Positions 25,481 through 39,555 of a stretch of 64,000 nucleotides of DNA are shown here, one piece after another. Every line of letters begins with the position of its first letter. The stretch's first letter is position 1. The notes beneath the pieces are model-generated. The model was given only the letters and a program-made list of their open reading frames with translations. It was not told the origin of the DNA and did not search any database. Origin of the DNA: Certhia americana. Its lineage: Eukaryota > Chordata > Aves > Passeriformes > Certhiidae. Both the position numbers and the translations under genes were made by a program. The stretch lies in assembly GCA_018697195.1 (NCBI GenBank), contig CM031857.1, forward strand, positions 98,093,674 to 98,157,673, in the 5' to 3' direction.

Positions 25481-28400
25481 GAAATCTAATTTGCCCTGTA
25501 AGGGTATTTCAGTACTAGTGAAGTATTTGGGATCATCTAGATCAGTAAATGTTTTCTTTGATATTTGTAGTAAATCCCAAATTTGGTCTGTTGTAAGGCT
25601 GCTGTGATGTGTTGTACATAGAAGACATGGGGACTTACTGAGTATAAGGTGCTGAACTGTGTTTCATGGCTGTGTCAGGGGATTTCTAGGATGGGAAAGG
25701 TGACTTGATGATGGACTGTGGGGGAGGCTGTGAGGTGGGTGAATAAGTTGTGTAAAGGACATGCAGTTCTGTCGCCATCTCTGGGACTGTATATCCTACT
25801 CTTGTCCCCAGACCTCTCTCTCAGGAAGTGTCTTGTCTCCCAGTGTCCACCCCCTGACCTGTGTAGATGTGGTCCATGGATGCCATTCCAGGAACTAGAC
25901 ATGGACTTGGGACAGCCCTTTAGTAGCTCTGCTCTCACGACAGGGTACCACACCACTGGTAGTTCCACATTGTGTAGAATGCTGAGAGCACAGCCCACAG
26001 ACTTGGAAAGCTGCCACAGTCAATGTTATCCTCTTTTTCCTTTCTCTCCGGTTCCTTGCCAGATTTGTGGTCTTAGGCCATAGAGAAAAGTTGGAGAATT
26101 ATTTGGGTTTTGCTTAGCATAATTAAGGTCCTCAGGAGAAAATGCAGATGAAGATGCCTTGATGCGGTACACAGGGTTGTTTTGTCTTCTAGAAATGGAG
26201 AGGTGGGGTGTTGTCACAAGATGCTGCTCCTAACTGGCACAGAAAACTTTTGGGGCATCTTGCCACATAATTTCTCCATGCTCCAACCTCCCACCTATGA
26301 AACAGGTGTAGAAAAATTTGCATTAACAAGTGTTTTGTGAAGTTGACTATTTTGAGGTTGCTCAGCTGTTTTGAGATCCTCACAGTGAAATTACAGTATA
26401 AAGGGCATATAAATAATTATAATTTGGCCCCTTCATTTTTCAAGACATCTTTGTTCTAAGCTAAGAAAACTTCAAAACTGGATGTCATTAGGAAATAAAA
26501 GATGACTGAAAGCTAAGGAAGTTATTAAGCCAAACTGTGGTTAACTGAATTAGTGTGAAGTAATGGCAAAATATTGCCACATTTGTAATTGCTTCTTTAA
26601 AAACATGAACATTTGCAAAATTGATGTTGAAAGTAGGATTTTTACCAAAGAATCTCTTTGCATGATTTACATTCCTTTACCAGAAAATAGCTAGTGCCCC
26701 AGAATGTGATGAAAATGCATTATTATCAATACCTAAAATAAAACAAAATGAAATTGAGTAAAAATTCTAGTGTGTGGGTTTTATCCTCTCATATTCATAT
26801 AAATTAATTTTACAAATAGAATAAAAGTACAGATTTACTAGTCTTACATATTAAATTTATTTCTCTAATGGAAGTTTGGCTTTTTTGAGGACTCTTTGAG
26901 GCACCAAATTATTAATCATATGTTGCCTCAGTGATAAGCAGGTGTTAATTGACTGAATGTTTTGCTGGGACTGGCTACAGTAGAAAACGAAAATACACTG
27001 AGTAAATGAATAAAGAAAGTGCAAAGAATAAAATTATTGCCATCTTTACAAAGTTAAATTTTTTTGCAAAATTATTCCAGTGGAAGCTAAGGAGCCATCT
27101 TTTCCCGGCAATATGAAATTTCCCACTGAGCTTTTAGTTTGAGTATCAGTATATAAGATTGGCCTGATTGAGACAGGTGATTAAGTTTCCAATTTCATTT
27201 CAGATGAAAAAAGAAAAAGGACTGTGTAGCAGAGCCTGAGGAAATCTGGTGCATGGTCATTGTTTTTTCAATCAGCTTTTAAGCTGCAGTGGGTGCTTTT
27301 TTTTCAATGTGCTGAAGGAAATCTGGTAGTGCTGTGTGAGAGGATTGTAGCTGCTTTCAGCTGGGTGTTCATTAACAGTTTTGTTTTTTTTCAGTTGCAA
27401 TATGAGTAAACACAAATTTATGGTACAAGTTACTAGTAAGGATAGCACTCAGATGCAGGCTACTGTATATATTCTTTTCAGTCTGTGCAAGAATGAGAAG
27501 CAAAATGTTTTTATCAGCATGTCAATATTCATGGGGAAAAATGTGTACAACCTGCAAGAACTGGATGCTGTGCACTGAATCTTTGTCTGATGATATTACT
27601 GGAGATGTCATTTTATGGTACTGCTTAACAGGAGTTTTCATAGAGATGGCTATCTGCAAAAGAGAAGGAAAATGCTAAGAGTCAGTGAGATTTTACTGAT
27701 TGCTTACTGTGCTTACTATTCAATACTTATAGTATTGAATGCCATAAGATTATCCAATTTAAAGACTAAATGGATAGTTCCAAGTAAAAAATTAGGTGCT
27801 GCACATGTCAAGAAAATATATGTTAGTCTCTCACTGTAGATGAGCTTTAAACAGCCTCTGCTCTTCTGAATATTTGCACGTTATATCTTAGTGCTAGAAA
27901 AATGCATTTGCTATTTCTCCATTGTTGTTGTTATTATTATGTGATTGTACGAAAATCTGTCTGGATTTTATAGCCTCTGACTGCTGCCAGCTCTCTTTGA
28001 ATTAGTTCTGTCATTTCTATCATACATTATTTTAGTAGAGGATTCTCAAGTATTGTAGCCTCTCAGAACTATTGCTTGTTGCCCTCTCCCAGTATTCCCT
28101 GCAGATGATAGAGATGCTGTACCTGTAGGAGAGTTTTACGGTTATTTTTTTCCTCTGACAGAGCTTTTTCTGTAATAATACTGTATTTATACTTCATGCT
28201 GATCACAGTCAGAACATTAGTGTTAGTTAGGTTGAGACTAAACCTCTGTGGAGAGGGCCCTTCTCTTGTGTTGCAGATTAATTCCCAGAGCTAATTAAAC
28301 CTCATGAAACATGTTTTTCAAGCCCAGCACAGCTACTACTATTGAAGATAGAATTACTTTGGCTGAGTGACATAGCTGAAACTTGTGAAGCATCCAGCAT

Positions 28401-31400
28401 CTGTGAGCACTGTGTTTTGTGGTTTGGGAGAACATTCATTCCTGTTTTTCAAGAAAGGGGCTGTAAGAAAGCAGTAAGCACTTGGTGAATTATACGTATT
28501 CCCCGAGGTGCTGGGGTGGCAGTGGTTGACGAGAAAGACTATTCAAGTGTGGATCAGAGTCAATGCCTGAAATCTTCCAGAGGTTTGAAAAATATCTGTG
28601 TCAAAAGATTCTTGTCCCATTCAGCTCCTATGGCGTTCCTTTTCAAAACATGTCAGTTTGAGTGTAAATGTTAGGGCTTTCACTCTCACGATGACATCCT
28701 TTTGAAGCATAAATGAGGTTTGTATAACCTCTGCTAAATATTTAACATTAATTTTGCTGAGTACACAGGTAACTATCAGCATATCAGGAGTTGATAATGC
28801 TTGCAGACTAATTGCTTAAAAATGGATTCACATTATCCGTGAAAAACACTAATAATTCATTTAGCTGAAAGCTCAATGCACATGATCCTTCAAAACTGTC
28901 TAATGACTCAAGACCTTCTTTGAATTTTAACTGTTTTTTTCGTAACCAGATAAGGATCTTAGATAATGTGCTCATCTTGCATAATTGCTTTATTGCAAGA
29001 AAAGTATTCCTGGAGGATGTTCTTTTCTTTTGTTACTTCAGCTTTCAGTGTAATCCTATTTCTGCCTCTATATAAAAAGTACTATAGAGGACTGTTTTCT
29101 TATGACATTGACAAGACATGACTTTATTTGTCCTAGAGAAAAAGCCTTCTTTGCTCATTCTGAGAAGGTAGTACTAATTGCAGATGCTGATGTATTCTTC
29201 CCTCCTACATTCTAGTATTCAGTCAAAACTGAATATATTTTCACATGCGACCTGCAGAATTTGCTGCTCTTTAATTTCAGACCACAAAAAACAGCTCTCT
29301 GCAGCCTCAGTTTATCTCACTGCTGAGCTTCTCTTCGTGAATATACGTAATTCTCTCTGAGCAGGAAGGTTTAAGAGCACTTTGTCTGTCTTTGAAAACT
29401 CTCAGCAGTGGTTTTGATTCCTGTTTGCTTGATATGAGGTAGCACTAACTTTCATATTTGAACAACAAGGTCCATGAGTTTCTAATGTGAAATGAAATAA
29501 AGACCCACATACTCATGATAACTTTTAACCCTGGGAGTCTGGTCTTTGTAGAGTCCCTCTATAATGAACAGAAAGGACATGGTAATTCTAGCAAAAAAAA
29601 AAAAGTGTTCCAACTTCCTCTGCTGGCTTGCCCCTTGAAGAAACTTCAGTCTGTCCATTGAGAGTAGAGGAAACCTCATGAGATTACAGTTTTAAGGTTA
29701 CTTCTTTTTTAGGCTAGTTTCCCAAAGAATTTCTTAGTAGTTAACACAGATGCAAGAGAATGCTTTTACTAGCTCGTGCCAAATCAGTCAGCTGAATGTG
29801 TATCTGCATGCTGATTGTTCTATTGTGAATGCAACATATTTTGTCCAAAAGAAACTGCTTCTTTTAAACATTGTTACAACTTAGCAAAATATAACACAGG
29901 GCCAGCCTACCTTTTCTTACACACACTTCAAATAAGATTAAACTAAAGTTACCATTGTAGAATAGGTTTCAACAAAAGCAAAAAAAAAAGAAGCAGTAAT
30001 AGTTTTTTTGTTCTCTAAAATATATTCATAATAATAATAACAGTTGTCATCTGAGGAATTTATGGTCAAAAGTAGTGTATTACGAGAAAGATGTGGGAGT
30101 CTATACTGTAAAAATTTCTGATGCTTTCTTGCTCTTAAAAAAAAAAAATTGGTATGGTATTTTAAGATGTGTTGAATTATTCATGTCATATTAAACAATG
30201 AAGACTGTTGGCTTTTTATCATACAATTTTTATAATTTTTTTTTAATTAAAAAAACAGTGCCTTTGCAGCCCAGAACTGTATTTTCTGTACTATAACTTT
30301 TTAACTTTTTTCCTTGAGTTGCTGTCCTATTTAAAATCCTGTATTTTTGCCAATGTATTCCAGGTTCTTCATCTCAAGCGAAAAAGAAGCTGAGATTTCT
30401 GTGTATTACAAGGGGGTTTTATATAGCATTTCTTTAATAAGGAAAGAATGAATAATGACACATTGCATTAATTTGGCATAATTGCATTTGGCATTAATTT
30501 TTCCTGATGGCATTCCTCAGTGGTGATGTGCCTGGAGATCATCTACAACACCCATTAAAGAAAGTTTCATAAGTCTAGAAATTAGGCAGTTGCTGCCTTT
30601 GCTAGAACTTTAGAACCAGAAAAAAAGTTAAGCTGTCCCAAAAGAAATTAGATTTTTCTGATACAAGACAACAGTATCATAAGACAAAAAACAAGTGCGT
30701 GAAGTGAAAACTTCCTAGGGAAAAGTGCTTTCATTCATATTCTTTTAACTGTAGGTGTTTGAAAGGCCTGAACTTCTTGAAGTAGTCTTGCCATGATGAG
30801 TTAATTGACAGTACAGAAATGTAATCAAAATCCTTATTAAACAGTTGACAGCGCTGGGTTTTTTTATATTGTATCATGAAAATAGTGATGTATATATAGT
30901 AGAGAAGTTTATCAATTTGGGTGACTAGGTTTCTTCTGGATTGTGAATGCATTGTGCCATTGATGAAGAGACATGTGAGCTTGCACTCTATAGGTTGGTT
31001 TGTTTCGTGTTGATATTTTTCCCTTGTCTCACTGTAATCCCATTATCTCAATTTTTTTTCTCCTACAACAATGGAGAACTGAGTACAATATTGTAAAAAA
31101 GTGTTCTTTGTAAGTGCTTGATTTTAATGCAATTTTTGTAAGATGATGGACAGAAGCCAAGAAATTATTTTACTTTTTTCGCTTTCCACAAAATCTAATG
31201 TGTTGCAGCTTAGTCCCCAGTTGAAGTAACAACCTAGTTGTGGGTGTTGTGCAGTAGGTACCTGATCTCTCTGGATAATGAACAAATTATTCTTCATCCA
31301 TAATTACTAAATATGCCGGGAATTAATGCTTAACAATATGTACCTGTATTTTATTCAATGCTCATGTGCCAGCTTTTGAGCTCAGAGATGCCACATTTCT

Positions 31401-34400
31401 TGATATTTGGGGGTCTTGCTGTTGATTTTTTTTCTGATGTCAGAGTTAAAGATGAAAATGAAGTGGGATGTTTGTGGCTGCTGCTCTTGATCAGTGAAAT
31501 GGTTCATTCAATAGACAGTCTCCAGACATGAGACTTCTCTTTTATTTGGGCTTCATATTCTATTTTTCTTTTTTTAATTTAAAATATTTAGCATGAAATG
31601 TTAGTATTTTGCTTGGAATGTTTTTTGACTGATTTCAGGGTAAAAGATAATGTAGGGCATATCTGAATAAAGAATATTTTTGATTAAAAAAGCAGTGTAA
31701 AAATGCTTGAGACTCAGCTAAAGAATGTTGCATTGTGTCAACACAGAGCTTGGTTTATTTTCATGGCCATTATATTGCTTTGTTCAAATTTAGTGAAAAA
31801 TACTGAAGAATAGATGGAGACTGAGGCATAAGCTTATTATATTAACTGAATTTTAACAGTAATTTTAGAGCAGGAAGGGATAACTAGTTCCAGAACATCA
31901 TGAAAGCTTTCCAATGAGTTGACAAATGATGTTTTTGCAAAATTATAAGAGTAAACTTAGGCTTTTTTTAATCTGGAAACACTAGTGCTGTCATCTTTCT
32001 TCAAAATATTTACTGTGCTTAGAATATAAATCAACATTATAAAAAGTGACTGGAAATCCAAAAGCTTGTATGTGTTTCTATGTAATGGGTAGTGTTTGTG
32101 TATTGACATTTAGGGCTTCATTATGCCATATAATAAAATTCAGTCACTTGAGTTCCAATTGGTTTGCTTTATACAAGGTAGAGTTTAATCCTGAGTTTGT
32201 CTGATTTCCTGGCAGAAAGTAATTTAGAAAAATTTGTGCTTGCATGGCAGATCTGAAGAGTTTGGAAGAAGTCTGACAAGAATGTTTGGCTAATCATTTT
32301 CTGGTGGCATGAGGAGGGCATGGGCAAGGTCTATTCTGTCCTTCAAAAAAAGCAGGCTATTGGTGGACCTTGGATGAATTTTGGCAATGTGGGAACAAGC
32401 AATCCTGGGATTCTTCAGTGCAGCCTCTAAAATTTTGTTACAGATTTTACGGAGAGAAAGATTGGTAGTCCATGAGTATGGTGTTTATGTTCCATAACTC
32501 TGTGCCTAGAAGGAGGAAGAATCTATACACAAATGTCATAACATTGCTTATCAAGATTTATGGTATATAAATAATTTGAGATTTGAAAGCTCACTGAACA
32601 AGGATTTTCTTCCTCTTTCACCATCATATCCCCTCTATATTTTCCCTGTCTAAGGGTTTTGCTTAGCAAAGATTAGTCAAGCCTATTTCTTTTTGGCAGT
32701 ATAGTGGAACTTCAATTTGTCTTCTATTTTACTCCTTTATTCCCTTTTGACTGGTCCATATTCTAATTGGGAAATAATCATTCTTCCTACTCTTCACTGT
32801 TTTTTTCATGTTTCCCCTGGAGCCAACTACTAATTCTGGGAGCCACACAATTTTTCAGATGTGCAGTTGTTAAATTTTAACTCAGATTAGATCTAAAGCA
32901 AAGACTGGCCTATTTTCTATAGATCCATGCTGACCTACCTTAAGAATGTCTTAAATCATCTTATCTTCTTTTTGTTTAAGGTGTCATGAATCATCTGGTA
33001 AGGTTTGTGAACTACTTCGATCTTTTAATTTGACTTTTCATCCAGTAAAAAAAAATTACACTCATTGATTTCTTTACTGAGCCTGTATTTTCTGTTTTAC
33101 CTATGTTTTTTTTTTAATCACCTCCAGGTTTGATTTTATGTCTTGACTTGATTTCCTTATTACCTGTTTTATAATGATAAAATGTATCCCTCATTTTTCA
33201 TTTTAATTCATCTAGTGATCCCATCCAGACATTGGCCCTCATTGAACTGTTTTTTCAGCAGATAAAGATCTGACATAAGATATTTCTTCAGGAATGCATT
33301 TTTACTTTAAATTAAAAAAGAAGGGGTGAGGACAAGCTATGGACCCTGCTACATCTTTATCCCTGCTTAAATCTATCTTCTTTTGGTTTTCATTTTTAAC
33401 ATAAGAAAGTATCTGGTAGGATGCAAAATAATTAAGTGTTTTAGAACTTTTGAAGTTCTTGTAAGTGATTGTTTCATTATCATTTATTTATTTTATCTGA
33501 GATGCATTTACCTGCTGAAGGTCACAACACCTGCCACCCTAAACTCCTATGGATGGTGTTTGAGATGTATTTTAAGTCAAATTATGTTATAATGTGGAGA
33601 GGGCTTATAATTTCTCTTCCACTGTCTACCTCTCATTTCTATCATTGATGCCACTATAACAAGTTTAGGCCCAGCTAAACCAAATAAATCCTGCTGTCTG
33701 ATAAAAAGTGAAATGAGGAATGTGGTGCCTGAAAGAATATTTCAGCTTGTCATTCCTTTCCAAGGAAAAATGTCTCCTTGCTTTACTACTACTCCGAGGA
33801 AAGAGAAGATTACAGAATGCCCAAGATTAATATCTCTTCTGGTGCATCATTCAACCGTTTCCCTTAACTTAGGAATGAAAAATTTGTTGATGGTATTTCA
33901 TGCTTGCACTGCTTTTTTTTTTTTTTCTGTGCAGCATCTCTGCATGACTTCATGTAGTTCAGGGCAGCAGCTAAATATGGGGCTGCAGGCTGGTGGCAGG
34001 GGGGATTGATGCATTTTAGGTATGCTTTAGGTATAATTTTCAGGTGAAAGAAGAATTTTAGAAGAGAAGGTTTTAAAAATATCAGTTAGAAAAATGTCTC
34101 TGTTTACAAAAAAATGAAGATCCTTCAAAGTGCTTTGATATTAAAGCAGCTGCCTTTTGTAAGTAATCAAAAGAGAATTGACTTAAGGGTTTCAATCATG
34201 TACTTTTCTGGAAAGTAATACAGTGATGTTACTGTATTTGATATGGTGAGGTACAGTTGAAAGTGAACTTCTGATCTTCTATCCAACAAACTGAAGGGTG
34301 AAATAATCAAAAGACATATCTGGAAGTATAAATGCTTCATCCAGTATGAGACAAATAATCCTTGTCTTAGAGTGGACAATCTGAGAGAAAACTACAAATG

Positions 34401-34789
34401 CAACACTGTACTTCAGTGCCCTTGTATTTGTGGAAATACTCAAATTGTCTCTGTGGGCAGTCAGGGAAGAACAGGTCTGTGCTCCATGGGAGGTGTTTGG
34501 GGTGGTTTTGTGTTATTTGCATGCATGTGTTCCTTTGTTTTAATGCAGCATCAAAATGTTTACATCCAGTTATTTACCTTCTGCCTCCAGACAGTTCTTC
34601 TCCAGGCCATGCCCTATCCCTGTTGTGATCCCTACACCTCTCATGGCTTGCCAGAGACCTCCATGTGACCACCATGAAGGGAGGTCATCATTGGTGACAC
34701 TCTGCTTTCACTATGCCTTTCTTGCTAGATGGAAATAAAGTGTGTTCTTTAGAGTCCTTTTAAAACCACATAAGTAGAAATCTCAAAAA
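25481..34789. other. Intron, unique sequence
   Basis: About 9 kb of AT-rich sequence. A GC-richer part at 25640-26080 has overlapping ORFs of 107 and 121 codons on opposite strands with no recognisable domain. No CR1, LTR or RNA gene seen. Short homopolymers include A12 at 29593-29604 and T14 at 33913-33926. Confidence 0.5.
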
Positions 34790-34900
34790 TATGTCTGAGC
34801 TTAAGAAGCATTTGGACAACACTCTCAGGCACGTTGCATGAATCTGGATGTCCTACAGAAGGCCAGGAGTTGGATTCGATGATCCTGATGCATCCTTTAT
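34790..34900 (+). mobile_element. CR1 LINE 3'-end fragment
   Basis: TTGGACAACACTCTCAGGCA and GGCCAGGAGTTGGATTCGAT then GATCCTGATGCATCC follow the tail of a CR1 subfamily (GACAATGCTCTCAG, then GGAGTTGGACTCGATGATCC). The final octamer repeats are eroded. Confidence 0.75.
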
Positions 34901-36439
34901 TGCCAAGCAGATTAAAAACTGGTAAATTAATTTTTTCTAATAGAGTACACAAATTCAGGGTATTAAGAATATTAACTCTGAAAGAATGACACTTAGTAAC
35001 AATGGAAATAAATTATAAAATAATCTTTTCTGATACTTTTAAAATCAGGTAGTTTTGTGCTTTTTCTTATGCCTTCTCTGACACAAGCAGTGACTCTTGA
35101 TCCCATGGCATGAGGTTTGCTTGCATCCCTGCTCCAGGGATGGTTAGTGGTACCTCATGTCAGGGAGTTGCTTCACTGGTCAGGTTCTCACCTGGCAGCT
35201 CTTCACCTGGTTAATCAGATCCTGCTCCCAGGATTTTGTTGTGAAATTATAACCCTTACGATAATGTCATGAAAAATTAACCCGGGTGTCTCACAGTCAT
35301 GAGGATGCAAGCTACTAACATACGTTAGTACATACGTTTTCATAACAGGGACTCTTACTGAACTTGGGTTTTCCAGATTTTGGAATAGTTTCATTGGATT
35401 TTGCTTTACATACCTTCCTATATAAATTGAGGAGTATATGATACACCTGTGTATTCCCCCACTTCTTTTTTTCTCTCTAATTAACTTTGGTCCAATGATT
35501 TTACACTAATTAGATCATCGAAATTGGTACTAGGAAGCAGGGAAATGTTTCTAATGTGTTGGATTCAGTGAAGGTACAAATTGGATGTTTTTCTGGCAGA
35601 AGTTGTTTTCCTGCTTTTTTGTGTGCTGATAGAGGATTTAGTTTCTTCCCTCTGCCCAGTGCTTCCAGGCAAATGAGTTAAAAACATTTTAACTGGGTTA
35701 GCCTTGGTAGGAGCAATGTGTGTTCTGCCAGGTATCTTAACACCTGGTAATATTAAATTCCTTTCTTATATGGGGTGAAATGTGACCAACCAATGGCATA
35801 CTTAGAATGAGCATTGAGATTTCACTCCACTCACCTCTTTGGGACTCGAGCTGGTTTTGTGTTCCCAAAGCAGTCTATTTCCAGTCCTGGCATTTTCTTT
35901 GCTTATGCATCTGGCCTGTTTACTTACAAGGTAAAGAAAAGCTGCTGACTCAATGTGTTATAGTAAAAAGTGAGAACAATTATGGTTGTTATTTGCCTAC
36001 CTTGCTATCATTTTTGCCCTGATTTGCTTGTTTCTCAACTACAGATTAAACTGGTATCCTATTTGTGCTTCCTAGACAAGTATTGGGATTAAATAAGCAG
36101 CAGCCTTTTTTAGCTGAACGTAACCTAAGAGGTGAGAGAAGTGTGGTGGAGTGGTGGAGAAGGATGAAAAAAGGTGTCCATGGGATTCTCCCTTAGGAAG
36201 CAGTGTTATGAAATAAATCCTTGCCTGGTTCCTGCTATATGAAAATGGTTACAGCTATGTGAGTAGTCAGTAGGAGAGATTGAGTTAAATATGATTAGTG
36301 TGGCAAAAGGGGAGAAATTGGTTTAGATAAAACCAACTGAGAACATTATGAAAGAAGCCAAGATTGCAGTAGGAAAAAAAAGCTTCATAAAGCACATAAA
36401 CAGAGCAAGACTCTGCCTCCAGGCATGTGCATGTATTTA

Positions 36440-36940
36440 GTGGAAGTGTTCAGTTCCAGTGCCTTGGGCAGTGCTAGGGGAAGAGTTGTGCCTTGAAACT
36501 AATCTGCTTTTTCCCTGCTCATCACCCTTTGCATCTCGAGGGAAGGGGCTGCACTTCCCCACAGAGAGCAATGGTGCAGGCTTTGCTCCGTGGCTCAATG
36601 ATTCTGCTCACCACTCCCCAGCTCCCAAAGCCGGCTGTAGTGACAAGGGAAGGAGCACTGAGCTCGCCAGCTCTGCAGAGCTCATGGTAGTCAAGCTACA
36701 GGGTGAAGAAGGGAGAGGAAAGGTGGGTGCAGGAGCCAAAAAATATATTCAAGGATCATCGTGTTATGCATATGTGCAACTGCAAATTGTTTTGTGCACC
36801 GAGCGAGTAATGAAAGACGTAGACGGGTGGCAAGGGAAATTTTGTGTCAGACTAAGTTTGCATTGTTCAAATGGAGAAAATGTTTTATGTTTTATGACTC
36901 CATGTGCAGCAAGGCACATGAAGTAAATATGCCAGTAAAT
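36440..36940 (+). other. GC-richer block with the longest ORF of the window (155 codons)
   Basis: The ORF 36459-36926 is the longest open frame in the window. The translation shows no signal peptide, zinc finger, repeat or other family hallmark, and two other frames of over 60 codons overlap it. Several CpG dinucleotides near 36765-36825 are unusual for this AT-rich intron. A chance ORF is the likeliest reading. An alternative first exon or a non-coding transcript cannot be excluded. Confidence 0.25.
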
Positions 36941-38281
36941 TGAGGAGCACTTTCCTCCTTAAAAGAGTGTAAATATTAATGAAGATACAGGTGGCGTGCA
37001 CACAGATGCACACACAGAAGAAAATATAAGAAGTAGAGCAGTTATAAAAAGCAAACTCTGGAAGAGTTGGATGGCTGCCTTTCCAGAGGTTTTTGGTGGG
37101 GGGAAGGTGGAGGAAAACACAAAAGCAGCAACAAAAGAAGATCATAACAGTTTTAGAAACTCCTGAAGAACTGGGAGACAGGACTGAAGGGAACTGCGCA
37201 GCATCCTCTTCTTAACAGATGAAAGGGAGTGTGTTGTAAAAAGCAATATTAAAGTTTGATCTCTTTGCTGGTGACAGTTTTGTGATTGATTTAGAGCAGT
37301 TCCTATGCACAAGCTGTAACAGGCCATGCTAAGGTCTAACTACAGCATCATGCCACAGCTCTTGAGAGGCAGGCCCTGAGGACTGGCAGCAAGGGAACAG
37401 TTTTTGCTGTGGTAAAGACAGCTCAAAACTTAGTAATGGGGCTCAGAGCTCGATGTCAAGGACAGAAAATATTTCATGCTTATAACCAAAAGCTTAATGC
37501 ACAAGCCTTTAAAAGAGGATGGTACCACAGAGACTGGAGGTGGATGGGAGACGCTTTAATTTAGTTTAAACCCAATGCCACCAAACACAAACTCATGTTT
37601 GGCTTTTGGGTGGATGAAAGTTCTTGACACTGAAGTGAAGCTCCTTCAGAATAAGGCTGAAGCTTCCCACTGTGCCTCTCTCTACTTCTTTCCACCCTCA
37701 GACAGTGCTCAGCCCATACCTCACATGACTCTTGTCACCTTGTAGGGCTCATAGCAGAGGAGCCTTTGCTCATCCTGTTGAAGGAGAAGGGGAGAGGTTT
37801 GAAGGACTGTCCTGGCTTGCTCTCCCTGGAGGCAGGCTGTTGGGAGCCTTAGAAGGATGCAGGCAAAGGAAGGCTGTCTTCTTCAGCTGTGCTGTGCTTC
37901 ATGGCAGGCACTGGCCAGGGCACAGAAAAATGACAGCAGAGAATGGCAGCCTTGCACCATTCCAGACCATCAGCAAAAAGTATCTTCTGAGGACTGAGTT
38001 ACTTCTTTTAGATGTGATTGGAAGGGTTGCCCCTTTCAGAAGGATGGTGCTTTTTGTCTCCTTCACCCTTTGAATCAGCATTTCCTCTTGATATGACAAT
38101 GGGGTGCAGGAGTAATACAAATAAACAGAGCCCAAATACAAAATGATACTGATTCTACTTAAAGTCCTTAACAAAAGATTCTCATGTTACTTATATTTTT
38201 GCTGTTTGCTTGCATACTCATTACAAAATCTATCTTTTAGAAATCCTTTGGCATAACCAGTGAGACTGACTTGCATAGGAT

Positions 38282-38297
38282 AAAAAAAAAAAAAAAA
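38282..38297. repeat. A16 homopolymer
   Basis: Sixteen uninterrupted A residues. Confidence 0.95.
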
Positions 38298-39425
38298 TTA
38301 TGTGTGGATCTAAGGGAGAAATTAATCTAAATGTCAAGTTTTGAGATCAAGGTATTGGACTTAAGGAGCATCACACCAAGCTGCCACTCTCCCATACTGC
38401 AAAAGCTGATCTGGTTTGCTCTTTGGATCCTGTTGTCTCTAGTTCATCCAGACAGCAGAAACTTAAAAACTGTCACCTTGGTATCTGAAAAGAAATCAAG
38501 GTACTGCTTTGAGTAGGAACCAACGGGAGCAACTACAAGATTATTTGCCACAGGGGAATGAAGCAGTGGCCATGGAGATTTGCCAAAGAAGCAAACACAA
38601 GTAGTTTCTTTAAGAAGCTAACACTTTAAAGGGCAAGATACAGAAAGACAATATCAGTTTAAGTGGGACAGGGATTTTGCCTGTATTTCAAGGTAGCTTT
38701 TGTTTTGCCACCATGTTGTAGAGAAGGCTGATGTATAACACAAGGAAAGACTCTGGCAACAAAGTACTCAGTTACCTTTGTGTATGTATTGGAAAAAGAG
38801 GAGTTTTGAGCAACATAAGGCTAAAAAGAAGAGAGTGTGCAGACCTATTAATTTTAATTGTTTCTCTGTCAGTTTTATTCTTTTTTCAGTTGCTGTGTAA
38901 GTGATGCAGTATTTGGACAATGATGTCTTCATATTGTATACTTGAAATGTCTTCTGTAAAATCTATGCTGAACCTCTTACAGTTTTTAGGAAAAGAAGGA
39001 GCGTGTTTCATTTGCTGTCCCTCTATAAACAAAATGTAGAAGGATGATTTGGGTTTTTTTTAAGTCTGTGATTTGGGGCAGTAGGAGTAGATTTTTTAAA
39101 AATGTGATTAAGAATAAATATGGAAGGACAATTAAGTATCTGTCAGATCTCTCAGTATCTCTCAGGTGTCTAAGAATAAAATTAATTCTTTCCCAGACAA
39201 AACCAGGACAGCAGGATTTGTATAAAAGCTTTTATGCAATTCCTCTTCTGCCTCAACATTTCATAGATAAAATTTTTTCTTCTCTACTTTGAGTCCAGAA
39301 AACTTCTTTTTATATCTGAATGGAAGTTACCATAAAATAGCAATATTCCAGGAAATTTAATTAGAAGACAAAATAATGAAACTCGTAATAAAATCAGAGG
39401 TCCTAGCTTTAAAACAACAAAATTA

Positions 39426-39438
39426 GGGGGGGGGGGGG
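39426..39438. repeat. G13 homopolymer
   Basis: Thirteen uninterrupted G residues, rare in AT-rich DNA and a known trouble spot for sequencing. Confidence 0.95.
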
Positions 39439-39530
39439 AAAGGCTACAAACACACAGGTAAAATTAAACTTAATGGGAAAGCAAATTATTTTCTATGATG
39501 TTTCTAGTACTTCATGCATACATTGCACAA

Positions 39531-39555
39531 GTGTGTGTGTGTATATATATATATT
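39531..39555. repeat. (GT)n(AT)n microsatellite
   Basis: About six GT units pass directly into about six AT units. Confidence 0.95.

Noticed and set aside
25675..26083. Overlapping ORFs of 107 and 121 codons on opposite strands
   Set aside because: No recognisable domain and no splice context; overlapping frames in a GC-richer patch are expected by chance.
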